64,000 nucleotides of DNA from Halobellus captivus (lineage in GTDB: Archaea > Halobacteriota > Halobacteria > Halobacteriales > Haloferacaceae): contig NZ_RDQE01000003.1 in the NCBI RefSeq assembly GCF_003697845.1, positions 266,464-330,463 on the forward strand, given 5' to 3'. A model generated the notes under the pieces. That model had not been told where the DNA came from, searched no databases, and saw nothing but the letters and a program-made list of their open reading frames with translations. Position numbers and translations under genes: made by a program. Shown here one piece after another: positions 53,836 to 62,647 of this stretch. How positions within the stretch are numbered: position 1 is the stretch's first letter; every line of letters begins with the position of its first letter.

Positions 53836-54572
53836 TAGTTGGTCGTGGTCGGGACTGGGTCACACACGATCCGGGTTATCCGGCCGAGCTGCGCGGTTTC
53901 GGCTTCATTCACGGGTAATCCAGCTCGACAGACAACGGAGAGTGGCTCTTGGGTCACTCGGCAGCCGGACTTCTCGTAGTGGGCGTCGGCGCGCCATTCC
54001 TGGTACCGTGCGATGAGATCGTTGTCGCTGCGACCGTGTTCAAGCAACAAGATCTGCCCCTCGGGACGGCAAACACGCGACATTTCTCGAAGAGCGCCGA
54101 TAGGATCCGGAAACGTACAGGTCGAGAACGACGAGATGACCGTATCGAAACTGTCGTCTTCGAACGCGAGGTCCTGTGCATCCATCTGTTTGACTGTCCC
54201 GTTGCGTTCGAGGGTCTCAAGTTCCGACCGGGCGCGTTCTAGCAACGGTTCGCTGATATCGATGCCGACGATCTCCGTCGATTCCGGTAGGTACTGGAAG
54301 TTCGTTCCGGCTCCACACGCTACGTCGAGTACTCGGCCCGTCGCTTGTGAAAATTGACGACTGCGATAGCGCCCGGTGAGTAGTCGGTTCAACCAACCTA
54401 GCCGGTCGATCCACGTTGCGTAGCGTGCATAGGCTTCTTGGATGTCCTGGACGGTCATCTGACCGGTGTTCGACGTATTCCTCGTCTCGTGTTGCGAGTG
54501 TCGAGGGGAGTCCGGCGTGTTGATTGTGTCGTGAGTGTCGTGGTTGGTCATTGGGATCGCCTCGTTTTGCAT
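53835..54572 (-). CDS. class I SAM-dependent methyltransferase
   Basis: A 245-residue protein. After a 35-residue polar leader, the Rossmann methyltransferase domain shows motif I LDVACGAGTNFQYL, the acidic residue at the end of strand 2 in IVGIDISEPLLERA, DAQDLAFEDDSFDTVIS and the RPEGQILLLEHGRS region. The pattern is UbiE/COQ5-like. Its substrate is unknown. Its stop overlaps the ATG of the hydrolase by one base, so the genes are translated together. A second start (MTNHDTHD) seven codons downstream is possible. Confidence 0.88.
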   Translation of the reverse strand: MQNEAIPMTNHDTHDTINTPDSPRHSQHETRNTSNTGQMTVQDIQEAYARYATWIDRLGWLNRLLTGRYRSRQFSQATGRVLDVACGAGTNFQYLPESTEIVGIDISEPLLERARSELETLERNGTVKQMDAQDLAFEDDSFDTVISSFSTCTFPDPIGALREMSRVCRPEGQILLLEHGRSDNDLIARYQEWRADAHYEKSGCRVTQEPLSVVCRAGLPVNEAETAQLGRITRIVCDPVPTTTN

Positions 54573-54759
54573 CTGAAGAGAGGTCTACATTCCTCATAAG
54601 TATTATCGAATAAGTGATATATTTTCAGGTCGATTTCAAAACCACGGTTAAGCGACAAACTACGTTCGAGAGCGATAACACGTCAGAAAAACGCATAACA
54701 GGACTTACCGCACTGAGACGCTCAACGACTATTTTGAAACATATTTGAGGTAATCGCTT

Positions 54760-55683
54760 TCAATCGAAATTCCGACCGCGCACGCGCTCCGTTCGCATCG
54801 TCCGAGCATCACCATCGAGAAACACCCGAAGCACCGCATCCTCGTACCGCAACTCAACCCGATACTCAACCGGATCAGTCGCCACCTGTTCAGCACTCCA
54901 GCGACCATCCCTGAGATACCGGTGTAGTTCCCACCACCCCGTACCTAGAATATTCACACCGTGGTCCCAGTAAAACGCGATCGCCGCCGGACGAAACGCC
55001 ACACAGTACGTCAATGGTCCACTATACCGACGCAGACACGCCTCACACTCCTCGATAGCAAAATACGAAACAGGTACCTCATCAGGGAGCGACTGCTCAC
55101 TCGCATCGAGAATCTCGGTCCGTATCACTCCACCACACTCGGGACAGATCCCATCCTGAACGAGCCCAAACTCAGCCGCTTGCTTTCGCTTGAGCGACTC
55201 CAGCAATGCCGGCCCCGAATGCGCACGCGCCTGTGCCGGGGTTACAATATACCCCGTTACCGGCTGCTCACACGACGGACACTGCACGATAAAGTACTGG
55301 TCGTCTAACCCCGCTTCAAGCTGCGTTTCTCCACAGAACAGACACATTCCTTCCGTCTCGATACTATCGATATCGGGTGGCCGTCTGAAATTCTGTGCAA
55401 GGATGAATCGGATGATCTGCTCACCGGCATGGGTAAACACGTATCCATCCTCGGTCTTCCGAAGATACGTCCCCGTGAGTTCGCCAAGGTGGTATGAGAG
55501 CTTCGACGTATTATCGATAGCAACGCGCTCGTAGATATCCGAGAATGACAACGGCGCAAAGCCCGAATTTGACAGAGCTTGCTCAGATTGTGCGACGGCG
55601 ACAGCCCGGAGAATTCCCACCCGGCTCTCATCCGAGAGCAGCGAGAACATATCGGCCGCCGTTTTCTCTGAGACCATACTCAT
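54760..55683 (-). CDS. winged-helix regulator with zinc ribbons
   Basis: A 307-residue protein. An ArsR-like winged helix (about 8-100: FSLLSDESRVGILRAVAVAQ, then SKLSYHLGELTGTYLRKTED) is joined to two CxxC-CxxC ribbons: CLFCGE...CPSCEQ (about 113-142) and CPECGG...CEACLR (about 182-217), followed by a C-terminal beta region. I recognise this architecture from haloarchaeal proteins, where it may sense metal or redox state; that is inference. It stands alone with a possible promoter upstream. Confidence 0.8.
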   Translation of the reverse strand: MSMVSEKTAADMFSLLSDESRVGILRAVAVAQSEQALSNSGFAPLSFSDIYERVAIDNTSKLSYHLGELTGTYLRKTEDGYVFTHAGEQIIRFILAQNFRRPPDIDSIETEGMCLFCGETQLEAGLDDQYFIVQCPSCEQPVTGYIVTPAQARAHSGPALLESLKRKQAAEFGLVQDGICPECGGVIRTEILDASEQSLPDEVPVSYFAIEECEACLRRYSGPLTYCVAFRPAAIAFYWDHGVNILGTGWWELHRYLRDGRWSAEQVATDPVEYRVELRYEDAVLRVFLDGDARTMRTERVRGRNFD

Positions 55684-55865
55684 ACACTCGATACCTGCGA
55701 CCTTGAAACTACATTATCGGCATCACTTGTCCGAGAATCGTTCTGTTAAGTGGCGTTCACAGTTTTTTCGGTTACGTTCAGATATACCAATCCCGAGAGG
55801 CAGCCAACCGGGGTAGAAATCCACCACGTGAGAATAATTCCAGTAATTGAGGAAGATAGTGGCGA

Positions 55866-56134
55866 TTAACGCCAGCCGACCACGCCGAGAAAAAATGCCG
55901 AAGGTACGACGATTGGGAGAGCGAGAGCGGGAAACAGGAAATTCACCATCCAATCACTACTCGTCCCTTGTACGGTGGACACACTCAGCACAATGCCGTA
56001 AAGGACGGTTACGAAAACCGCTGCTGAAGTGGCTGCGTATCCCGCGCCAATATCGGGCTGATCAGCTTTGGGAAGGCGACCGGGACCGTATTGTTTACAC
56101 GCCTTTCGAAGCGTCAGCCGAGGGAAGGCAACAT
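55866..56134 (-). pseudogene. small membrane protein, frameshifted
   Basis: ATG at 56134 has a TATA-like ATTTAAT (56155-56160) at leaderless distance, but the frame closes after six codons. One added G in the run at 56118-56119 joins MLPSLG to LTLRKACKQYGPGRLPKADQ and gives an 89-residue protein with two hydrophobic segments (TSAAVFVTVLYGIVLSV and FLFPALALPIVVPSAFFLG). The open part is consistent throughout. I do not recognise a family. Remaining sequence from 55684 to 55865 and 56135 to 56298 is promoter-like only. Confidence 0.45.
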
Positions 56135-56298
56135 GCTTGGACTTCAGAGAGGGATTAAATGGTCTTTCGGGTCACTTTTCTAATTACTCTACCAAGTGAT
56201 TTGGCTAGGAAATGGTGAAAGCAACACCTTGTGAAGTGTTCTATGAACTCCTCTTTCTTGAATAATATACATACAACTGGGAGACGCACAGGGACGTG

Positions 56299-57162
56299 AT
56301 GCCCTCCACCCGATCCATTCTAATCGGCCTTCTCGTCGGATTCGTTCACGCGGGAATACTCATTATTGTGGCATTGACTCTCGGTTATTCGGTCGGTCCA
56401 TCCGAGTACACAAGTCTCGGGATGGGGTGGCGCTATGGTGGGCTCGTCGTCGTGGCCGCTGTTCCAGTGTGGCTTGCACTCTGTTATCGAATTATCACCC
56501 CATTGTTTGCCCTCACGATGACCACCGGTTACGTACTCGGGATGGAGCTCACACCACCGGGACCGACCTTTCGTGATGTCGCAGCGTTAGAAGGGCTTGT
56601 AGAACCCACCGGCATCATCGTCGTTGAGAACGGACTGTACATCGTCCGGTATATGCTGAATGCCTCTGTCTGGACTGTTGGCTTTTTGTTTCTCGGACTG
56701 GTCGAATACACCGTTCGAACAGGATGGAAGCGGCTTCCAACAGTCCCATCACCGATCTCACTGATTTCGATTCCCGAATCGCGGAAGCGGGCAGTTGGTA
56801 TCGCCACGGTCGGTGGCGTACTCCACGCGGTCGTGATGCTGTGGTTTTCACTCCGACTGGGTCTCACCGTCTCGGGCGAACTCGGCTGGCTTCTGTACGT
56901 CAGTAGTACTCTTGGAATGTGGATACTCGCTGCCGTTCCACTGTATCTCTTAGTTCGCCATCTCGTAGTTGCGCCAGCTACGTTACTCACGGCGTTCATC
57001 CTGCTTGATGTCCAGGCGGAGTTCACAGCCGGTCCCGACGATCCACACGCGCTGTACTTCGGCGCGTGGTTTCTCTACCTCGGTCTGCTCCTTATCGTGA
57101 CAGGAATCGAGGTCGGGCTTCGCCGGCTACAGATCGAGCAACGATTACGTTCAGTGATGTAG
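56299..57162 (+). CDS. polytopic membrane protein of unknown function
   Basis: A 287-residue protein with about eight helices arranged as two related halves: SILIGLLVGFVHAGILIIVAL near the start and AVGIATVGGVLHAVVMLWF near residue 165. Each half opens with a G-x-HA motif, suggesting a duplicated domain. There is no known catalytic or transport signature. A TATA stretch AATAATATACAT about 30-38 bp upstream supports the start. Its stop abuts the stop of the convergent gene. Confidence 0.65.
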   Translation: MPSTRSILIGLLVGFVHAGILIIVALTLGYSVGPSEYTSLGMGWRYGGLVVVAAVPVWLALCYRIITPLFALTMTTGYVLGMELTPPGPTFRDVAALEGLVEPTGIIVVENGLYIVRYMLNASVWTVGFLFLGLVEYTVRTGWKRLPTVPSPISLISIPESRKRAVGIATVGGVLHAVVMLWFSLRLGLTVSGELGWLLYVSSTLGMWILAAVPLYLLVRHLVVAPATLLTAFILLDVQAEFTAGPDDPHALYFGAWFLYLGLLLIVTGIEVGLRRLQIEQRLRSVM

Positions 57163-58068
57163 TCACAACACGACCCCTTGAACGTAGATGTGTGCGTACG
57201 CGCCTGCCCACACGATTGAGAGCAGTTCACCGACACTCGACGAGATCACACCCAACACGGGCTGTACCAGCGTCAGTCCTGTTTCGAGCTGGGGGAGAAC
57301 TGGTGGGAGATAGAGGCTGACTCCACTTCCAATAGCGATGACGACGATGAGCAGGAACTTCCCTCGGTAGTTCGTCGTGATGCGCCAGCTCACTCGGAGT
57401 GATTTGAGCGGGCCATACTGACCGATGACACACGCCTCGGGTGCGAACCAGAACTTGAACAGGAGAAACAGGAACGGCACGGCAAATATGACTCCACCCA
57501 CCGCTACAGCGACGGGAAAACTGACCATCTCCATCGACGTAATCGGGAGTACGCCAACCAAAAAGAAGAATGGAAGCGATACAAAAAACGGAATCGTCAT
57601 CACTGAGAACACGATGAGAAGGATAACGCCGACTAAGGCCGGTGCCCGGGCGATGCTTCGACGCAGTCCCTCGCGTTTCGTGACGGAGTTGCCGGTTAAT
57701 TCGCCGGCGACGATCGTTCCCACGTAGGCGCGGATCAGGACAATGAACGCGAACGCTGTTATGGCTTCGATGACGCCGACCGCGGGCATCGGAAGCAACG
57801 CGATGCTATCTGTCTCGAGAAGGCGGTTTGTAAGGATAATCACGCCAGCAAAGGCGAGGATCGACGGGTAGGACCGAAACAGGCGAACCGACCAGACGAG
57901 TGCATCGAGGACGCTCCGATTGGTGGTAGTCGTCTCGATGTTTCGGCATTCGAGACACCCACAGCCATCGACATCATCCCGAGCCTTGATCGTCGGTGCC
58001 ACGTCACACGTAGTCGTGTCGTGACCGGTAGAAGTGCTTCGGATCGGAGAGTCGGTGTGTTCGCTCAT
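57163..58068 (-). CDS. membrane protein encoded with a winged-helix regulator
   Basis: A 301-residue protein. An N-terminal polar part of 50 residues includes a CGCLEC cluster that could bind metal. Then come five to six helices (about 63-85, 95-120, 145-172, 180-205, 240-258, 275-298). It resembles haloarchaeal DUF-type integral membrane proteins without known role. The ATG overlaps the stop of the regulator gene (ATGA), so both are made together; the regulator may respond to something that this protein handles. Confidence 0.7.
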   Translation of the reverse strand: MSEHTDSPIRSTSTGHDTTTCDVAPTIKARDDVDGCGCLECRNIETTTTNRSVLDALVWSVRLFRSYPSILAFAGVIILTNRLLETDSIALLPMPAVGVIEAITAFAFIVLIRAYVGTIVAGELTGNSVTKREGLRRSIARAPALVGVILLIVFSVMTIPFFVSLPFFFLVGVLPITSMEMVSFPVAVAVGGVIFAVPFLFLLFKFWFAPEACVIGQYGPLKSLRVSWRITTNYRGKFLLIVVIAIGSGVSLYLPPVLPQLETGLTLVQPVLGVISSSVGELLSIVWAGAYAHIYVQGVVL

Positions 58069-58517
58069 TCGGTAGTAACGAACTGGGAGATGGATTCGCC
58101 GGCGGCAAGCAGGATCGACGGTGGGCCGAGTAGCGACGCGAAGGATTCGAACGCGCGTTTGAGACTCGGACGGTCGTCCTCGGTGCCGAGGAAGAGCAGC
58201 GTCGGGTCTTCCGAAACGACGAACACGCTCATTTCACGGCCTTTCTCCGAATAACAGGTGTCCGTGACTTCGATTACGCCAGCTGCTTTGAGATTCTCCA
58301 AGTGGTAGTGGACGTTCTGGATGCTCTGGTCGAGTTGATCAGCGATCCGCGATGGGGTCGCCGGCGTCTCGTTGAGCAGCCGGAAGATCTCGTATGCGGT
58401 TTCTGAAGAGAGTGCTTCGATCACGTCCCGTGTTGCATCGTCGTCGAGACTCAGTACGGCTGGGGTGTCGCTTCGTTCGACGGCGGCGTCCGTTTGTGTT
58501 GGGAGGAGTCGTGCCAT
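58065..58517 (-). CDS. ArsR-type winged-helix regulator
   Basis: A 150-residue protein with a winged helix at about 25-95: DATRDVIEALSSETAYEIFR, then PATPSRIADQLDQSIQNVHYHLENLKAAG for the recognition helix and IEVTDTCYSEKGREMSVF for the wing. The C-terminal 50 residues are a helical tail. It is the haloarchaeal HTH_20 type. Located directly before the membrane protein gene and 91 bp behind another membrane protein gene. Confidence 0.85.
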   Translation of the reverse strand: MARLLPTQTDAAVERSDTPAVLSLDDDATRDVIEALSSETAYEIFRLLNETPATPSRIADQLDQSIQNVHYHLENLKAAGVIEVTDTCYSEKGREMSVFVVSEDPTLLFLGTEDDRPSLKRAFESFASLLGPPSILLAAGESISQFVTTE

Positions 58518-58608
58518 GGGTACAGTTAGCTTCTGTGGATCGTGGTCGCGGGGATCTAGATCGGTTGGTGATTGTTCGAAACGGTCATTCGTAATTGTTT
58601 GCAGGTAT

Positions 58609-59427
58609 TTATGTTGATTCCGGGGTAGCGGGTGAGAGAGCGATCAACCGCATATAGTAGGCCGTGTACACCGTATAGAAGTACGCGAATCCGACCGCGG
58701 AAAGGACGATCCCGATCGGGAGCAGGACGGCGATCGGAATTCCGGGGTCGATCGGTACCACGTCAGCCGGCCCAGTGTCCGCCATCGTCAACTGGAGCAG
58801 GTAGTCGGGGATGAAGAAGACGTTCAGCAGGACGAGCCACGCCAGCGAGAATCCGGCGACACTTTTCAGGTTCGAGCGGACGAGTCCGATGCTTCTCCGG
58901 AACGCGTCAGTAACGCTCTCATTCTCGATGACGATCGCGGTGTCGTAGAACTGCACGAACATAATGACAACGAGGATCGACACGAGCCAGAGCAGCAGCG
59001 AGCCGACGCCCGCGCCGAACGCAGCCATCTCGTGAATCGCGGCGAGCGCCATCGTTCCAATACCGAGGACGAACCCGACGAGCCCGAGTCCCATAGCGGT
59101 TCCAAGGACGACCAGCACGAACAACACAGTTGCAAGGAGCAGTCGGAGATAATGCGTCCGGGCGGCAGTGAAAAAGCGGGAGAGCGACGCGCCTGTTCCG
59201 TCGATCGCGCCTTGGGCTGTACCGATGAATCCGCCGAGAACGAACGGGAAGACGAGCAGCCACGCGAGTGAGACGCCTGCCGAGATGAGTGGTGATTCGA
59301 TCAGGTGATCGACGTATTGTAGCTGGCTGCCGCCCCCGATGAGAAGGCCGGCGACGAGCAGAATTGGATTCTCGCGGAGGGCGGTGAATCCGTCTTTGAA
59401 TGCGGAGACTGTGACCATCACATCCAC
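58609..59427 (-). CDS. DUF7847-like integral membrane protein
   Basis: A 272-residue protein with six helices and the order FKDGFTALRENPILLVAGLL, FIGTAQGAIDGTGASLSRFF, then a DTAIVIENESVTDAFRRSIGLVRSN amphipathic linker. This is the layout of a haloarchaeal family annotated as DUF (about 7847 from memory), distantly like the glycerophosphoryl-diester-associated membrane domain. Function unknown. It could share a transcript with the two genes that follow. Confidence 0.65.
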   Translation of the reverse strand: MDVMVTVSAFKDGFTALRENPILLVAGLLIGGGSQLQYVDHLIESPLISAGVSLAWLLVFPFVLGGFIGTAQGAIDGTGASLSRFFTAARTHYLRLLLATVLFVLVVLGTAMGLGLVGFVLGIGTMALAAIHEMAAFGAGVGSLLLWLVSILVVIMFVQFYDTAIVIENESVTDAFRRSIGLVRSNLKSVAGFSLAWLVLLNVFFIPDYLLQLTMADTGPADVVPIDPGIPIAVLLPIGIVLSAVGFAYFYTVYTAYYMRLIALSPATPEST

Positions 59428-59670
59428 TGTGTACCACGCCCATATATTAGGTCGAACGTAGTATCAAAACCATATTTAACCATTTTGAGGGCTTGTAACG
59501 CCTGTTTTGTGGGAACGATGCAAAGAACAACTTCGATTTGAGCTATCGGGGTCTTGAAACACTCCGCCAAGCGATACCGAGATATCCGTGAGAATACGTC
59601 AGTCTCGGGTCGAACAGTACTGTGAGAGAACGCTGTTTCGACTCCTACCGACACTCGGTAGCTGTAGAAG

Positions 59671-60687
59671 ATGAGTGCTCGACATACTCGACGGACGCTG
59701 TTGACGATACTCGGAGTGGCGGGCGTCACGAGTGTCGCCGGCTGTCTCTCATCGGGTGATAGCCGTTTTCGGCTGAGTGCCTATCCAAAAGAGAATTCGC
59801 ACGAGGAGTTTCTGTGGACAGATCCGACGGCACAGCGAGCGCAGTTCGCCATCGACTATCCCGACAAGTACAAGCGCACCGTCTACGACGAACTACTCAC
59901 AAGTGGCTCCGTTACGGTGCTGAAATACGAGCTAGCCTACGAGTACGAGTTCGGCTCTGAGCAACGGGAACGCCCCCAGTTCGCTACCGACGGCGACCGA
60001 TACTACCGGATCCACGTCGAGACGGTTCGGACTGTCGAACGAGACTGGTGGGAGTTTTACCTCGACCTACAGGATTCGGAACCGTCCGACGGTACCGAGC
60101 CGGCAACGGTACCGATCCCATCACTGTCTGATCGTGACCAGCAGATACTACAGCGGGCGATGGAAGCCGCTGCCGCGGATCGAGATCCGGCGATCGATGT
60201 CGTTGATCAAGAGCCTGGTTCACGTGGCGTCACATATCACGACCATCTCGATACCGAAGGTAGTGACCTCGTTCCATCACCCTCATTCGAGTATCTCCAA
60301 CACAACGATCATCTGTTTCAAGCCCGAGCCGAGCAAGATACCATCTCCGTCACTGAACGGACGTTCACTGCCGAGCAGATTGGAGGGTCTCGATCTGAAT
60401 ACGAGCAACACGTCCGCGACACCGTTCTCGAAGTCGACTTTTCGACGGTTTCGCTCTCAAGTGAGGCGGCAGACGTACTCGACACGGCAACGGATGGACG
60501 ACCAGTCTCGGGGTTCTATGAAGAGTCGCCACCGATGTCGGATGGACTCAACGCAGTCCTCACCTACCTCGATGCCGCCGACCACGTTAGCGAACACAGC
60601 GAGTATGAGGAGTATACGACGTTTCCGAATCTGTACGCGATATACGATGGGAGCTGGTACGAATTCGAGGTAGCTGTCTATCTCTGA
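59671..60687 (+). CDS. lipoprotein of unknown function
   Basis: A 338-residue protein. The N-terminus RHTRRTLLTILGVAGVTSVAGCLSSG has a twin-arginine signal and lipobox VAGC (about residues 22-25). The mature part is acidic and rich in beta strands (KYKRTVYDELLTSGSVTVLK near residue 68), without recognised catalytic residues. Similar lipoproteins are common in haloarchaeal accessory regions. It stands alone on the plus strand. Confidence 0.7.
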   Translation: MSARHTRRTLLTILGVAGVTSVAGCLSSGDSRFRLSAYPKENSHEEFLWTDPTAQRAQFAIDYPDKYKRTVYDELLTSGSVTVLKYELAYEYEFGSEQRERPQFATDGDRYYRIHVETVRTVERDWWEFYLDLQDSEPSDGTEPATVPIPSLSDRDQQILQRAMEAAAADRDPAIDVVDQEPGSRGVTYHDHLDTEGSDLVPSPSFEYLQHNDHLFQARAEQDTISVTERTFTAEQIGGSRSEYEQHVRDTVLEVDFSTVSLSSEAADVLDTATDGRPVSGFYEESPPMSDGLNAVLTYLDAADHVSEHSEYEEYTTFPNLYAIYDGSWYEFEVAVYL

Positions 60688-60699
60688 GCAGCACCTGAC

Positions 60700-61413
60700 C
60701 TACCTTCGATCCCCGAGTGCCGCTGTCAGCGCCCGGAGTTGTCTCCACCCGTTGGATCGGAGTGCTGCGGGCAAGCGGCGACGTGCTCCGTCGAGTGCCG
60801 TCCGCAGGGCAGCCGAGGCGTTCTCAAAGATTCCGGGTCCGTGGCCGGCGAGGATTCGGTGTGGAGACAGCCCCTCGAACACAGTTCGTGGTGGGTTGAA
60901 CCGGCACAGCAGGTACATCCCGAGTCGCTCTTCGCCCACGGTGAACAGCGGCGTAGTCCCGAGTACGTCGGGGACGTAGAGCGTGCGATCAGCCGCACAG
61001 TAGGCGACCGCTTCAGACCAGCCTGGGAACGGGTGACAGCGACGCAACTCGAATCCGGACGTGCCGATCGTATTCGTCTCCGGTTCGATCGGAGCATCGA
61101 GGTGAGATGCCGCTCGGGAGAGCCACGGGGGACAGTACACGGGGACATCGTGACGCGCCGCCAAAACGTCTGCATCACGGACGTGGTAGTTCGAGCAAAC
61201 GATCACGCCGCGCACGTCGCCCAGCGTTGAAAGCTCCTCGTCGATCTCTGGCGCGTCGATCGGATCGATGAGCCACACGCCGTCATCCTCTCCAACGACG
61301 GCGTGGCTCATCCGGCGACCGGTTTCGTTCGGATGTGCAAGCCACCCGATCCCAGCCTCGTACCGATCGACGATCTCGTACTTTGAAGGGGATTGTCGGT
61401 CGTAGATCGGCAT
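60700..61413 (-). CDS. metallo-beta-lactamase-fold-like protein, metal motif lost
   Basis: A 237-residue protein with the layout of an MBL domain: SHAVVGEDDGVWLIDPIDAP, GVIVCSNYHVRDADVLA where HxHxDH would be, CHPFPGWSEAVAYCAADRTLYVPDVLG, and a late GHGPGIF. The first metal motif is reduced to N-x-H-x-x-D, so hydrolytic activity is doubtful. Such inactive MBL proteins exist in haloarchaea. It begins 2 bp after the stop of the DUF6159 gene and is the last gene of a three-gene set. Confidence 0.65.
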   Translation of the reverse strand: MPIYDRQSPSKYEIVDRYEAGIGWLAHPNETGRRMSHAVVGEDDGVWLIDPIDAPEIDEELSTLGDVRGVIVCSNYHVRDADVLAARHDVPVYCPPWLSRAASHLDAPIEPETNTIGTSGFELRRCHPFPGWSEAVAYCAADRTLYVPDVLGTTPLFTVGEERLGMYLLCRFNPPRTVFEGLSPHRILAGHGPGIFENASAALRTALDGARRRLPAALRSNGWRQLRALTAALGDRR

Positions 61414-61415
61414 CG

Positions 61416-62243
61416 TCAGTTCTCGGGGAAGACCGTGTCCGGATCTCGACCGTCGAACGGGCCGACCTGCTCACCCGTCGTCGCGTATCGATACAGCGCG
61501 GTCCGGACGATCGCAGAGGCCGTCTGCGAGCCGACGATGGCAGTGACGACGATCCCGCCCCCACCGACGAGCGCTCCCACAGCGAGTACACCATCGAGGA
61601 TGAAATATCCCGCTACGCCAAGCGCGACACCTGGGAGCGCAACCAGCAGGAAGATGAAACTCACGCCGAGCGTGGCGGAGACGCTTTCACCCCACGTCTC
61701 TCGGAACAGCGACCCGCTTCGCCGGAGTTGGTCGCGCAGCTTTCGTCGCTGATCGAGAACGATGACTGGCACGATGAAATACGTCAGGAGTGCCCACGCG
61801 AGATTGAACACGGCACGCGTCAAGCTCCCGACCACACCGAACTTCTCGTCGAGAATGTACAGGACCGTGCCGAGCGTCGCGGCGACGACAGCCCACACTG
61901 CGATCTGGCGGCGAGCACGCCACGCCGCGGCGAGCCCATCCCGAACGGATGTCGAGTTCCCCTCGAACAGTTGTGCCGCGCAGTGTACTACAGCGGCATT
62001 GAAAAACGTCGCCACGCTCGATGAGATCGCAATCGCACAGAACAATGCACCGTACTTGTAGAGATCATTGGTGACAACTGACTCGACGAGCCCCTGTTGG
62101 AAGAGGATCGCTGCGAGGACGGCGAAGGCACTCCCGACAGCAAGGAAACTCAACGCCGGCAGAAGCAGTAGACTCGGTTCTCGCGTGAACACGCGCAGAC
62201 TGTCGCGGGTGATGTCGAACCCGCGTCGGTATTTCGAGGCCAT
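61416..62243 (-). CDS. DUF6159-family membrane protein
   Basis: A 275-residue protein with six helices. The N-terminal RRGFDITRDSLRVFTREPSLLLLPALS and the middle FNAAVVHCAAQLFEGNSTSVRDGL are family marks of DUF6159. The sequence includes a long amphipathic linker (LDQRRKLRDQLRRSGSLFRE). Function unknown. It lies between a small exported protein and the MBL-like protein, both close enough to be co-transcribed. Confidence 0.8.
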   Translation of the reverse strand: MASKYRRGFDITRDSLRVFTREPSLLLLPALSFLAVGSAFAVLAAILFQQGLVESVVTNDLYKYGALFCAIAISSSVATFFNAAVVHCAAQLFEGNSTSVRDGLAAAWRARRQIAVWAVVAATLGTVLYILDEKFGVVGSLTRAVFNLAWALLTYFIVPVIVLDQRRKLRDQLRRSGSLFRETWGESVSATLGVSFIFLLVALPGVALGVAGYFILDGVLAVGALVGGGGIVVTAIVGSQTASAIVRTALYRYATTGEQVGPFDGRDPDTVFPEN

Positions 62244-62257
62244 CCTGAATCACCCCG

Positions 62258-62533
62258 TTAGGGCGGCGTTGCGTCGAGTGGTTCGTTGGCAGCTAGGCCC
62301 GTATATCCGTGGTCCCCGTTCGCTGGAACGGATGCCGTGTCGTCGACGAGTTCCTCACCATCTTCAGCGGTACGGATGACTGTCGTGATGTCTAGTTCGT
62401 TCTCCGTTTGATTATTCACAATCAGATGCGGTGCGTTCTTCTGGGTCGTCTGTGCAACGGCACCGCCTATTGCTCCGAGTGCAACACACCCTGAGAGCAG
62501 GGTAATCGTCTTTCGTCGTGTGATGGAGGGCAT
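62258..62533 (-). CDS. small exported protein
   Basis: A 91-residue protein starting MPSITRRKTITLLSGCVALG with a twin-arginine-like signal (about 1-28). The mature 60 residues are a beta sandwich fragment (APHLIVNNQTENELDITTVI). No cysteine lies at a lipobox position except C16 in the signal. Unknown role; 14 bp upstream of the DUF6159 gene. The start eight codons upstream is less likely. Confidence 0.6.
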   Translation of the reverse strand: MPSITRRKTITLLSGCVALGAIGGAVAQTTQKNAPHLIVNNQTENELDITTVIRTAEDGEELVDDTASVPANGDHGYTGLAANEPLDATPP

Positions 62534-62647
62534 ATAGGGGCGATTCAATAATAGCACGTATAAAAACTTGGAAGAGTCAAAATCAGTTTGAACGCGAACG
62601 AGTAGAGCCGTTTCGCAGTGCTTTGCAGGTGAAACAGACCGTACCGG

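Noticed and set aside
55847..56158. 103-codon plus-strand frame
   Set aside because: Antisense to the better supported frameshifted membrane protein frame; translation is basic and featureless.
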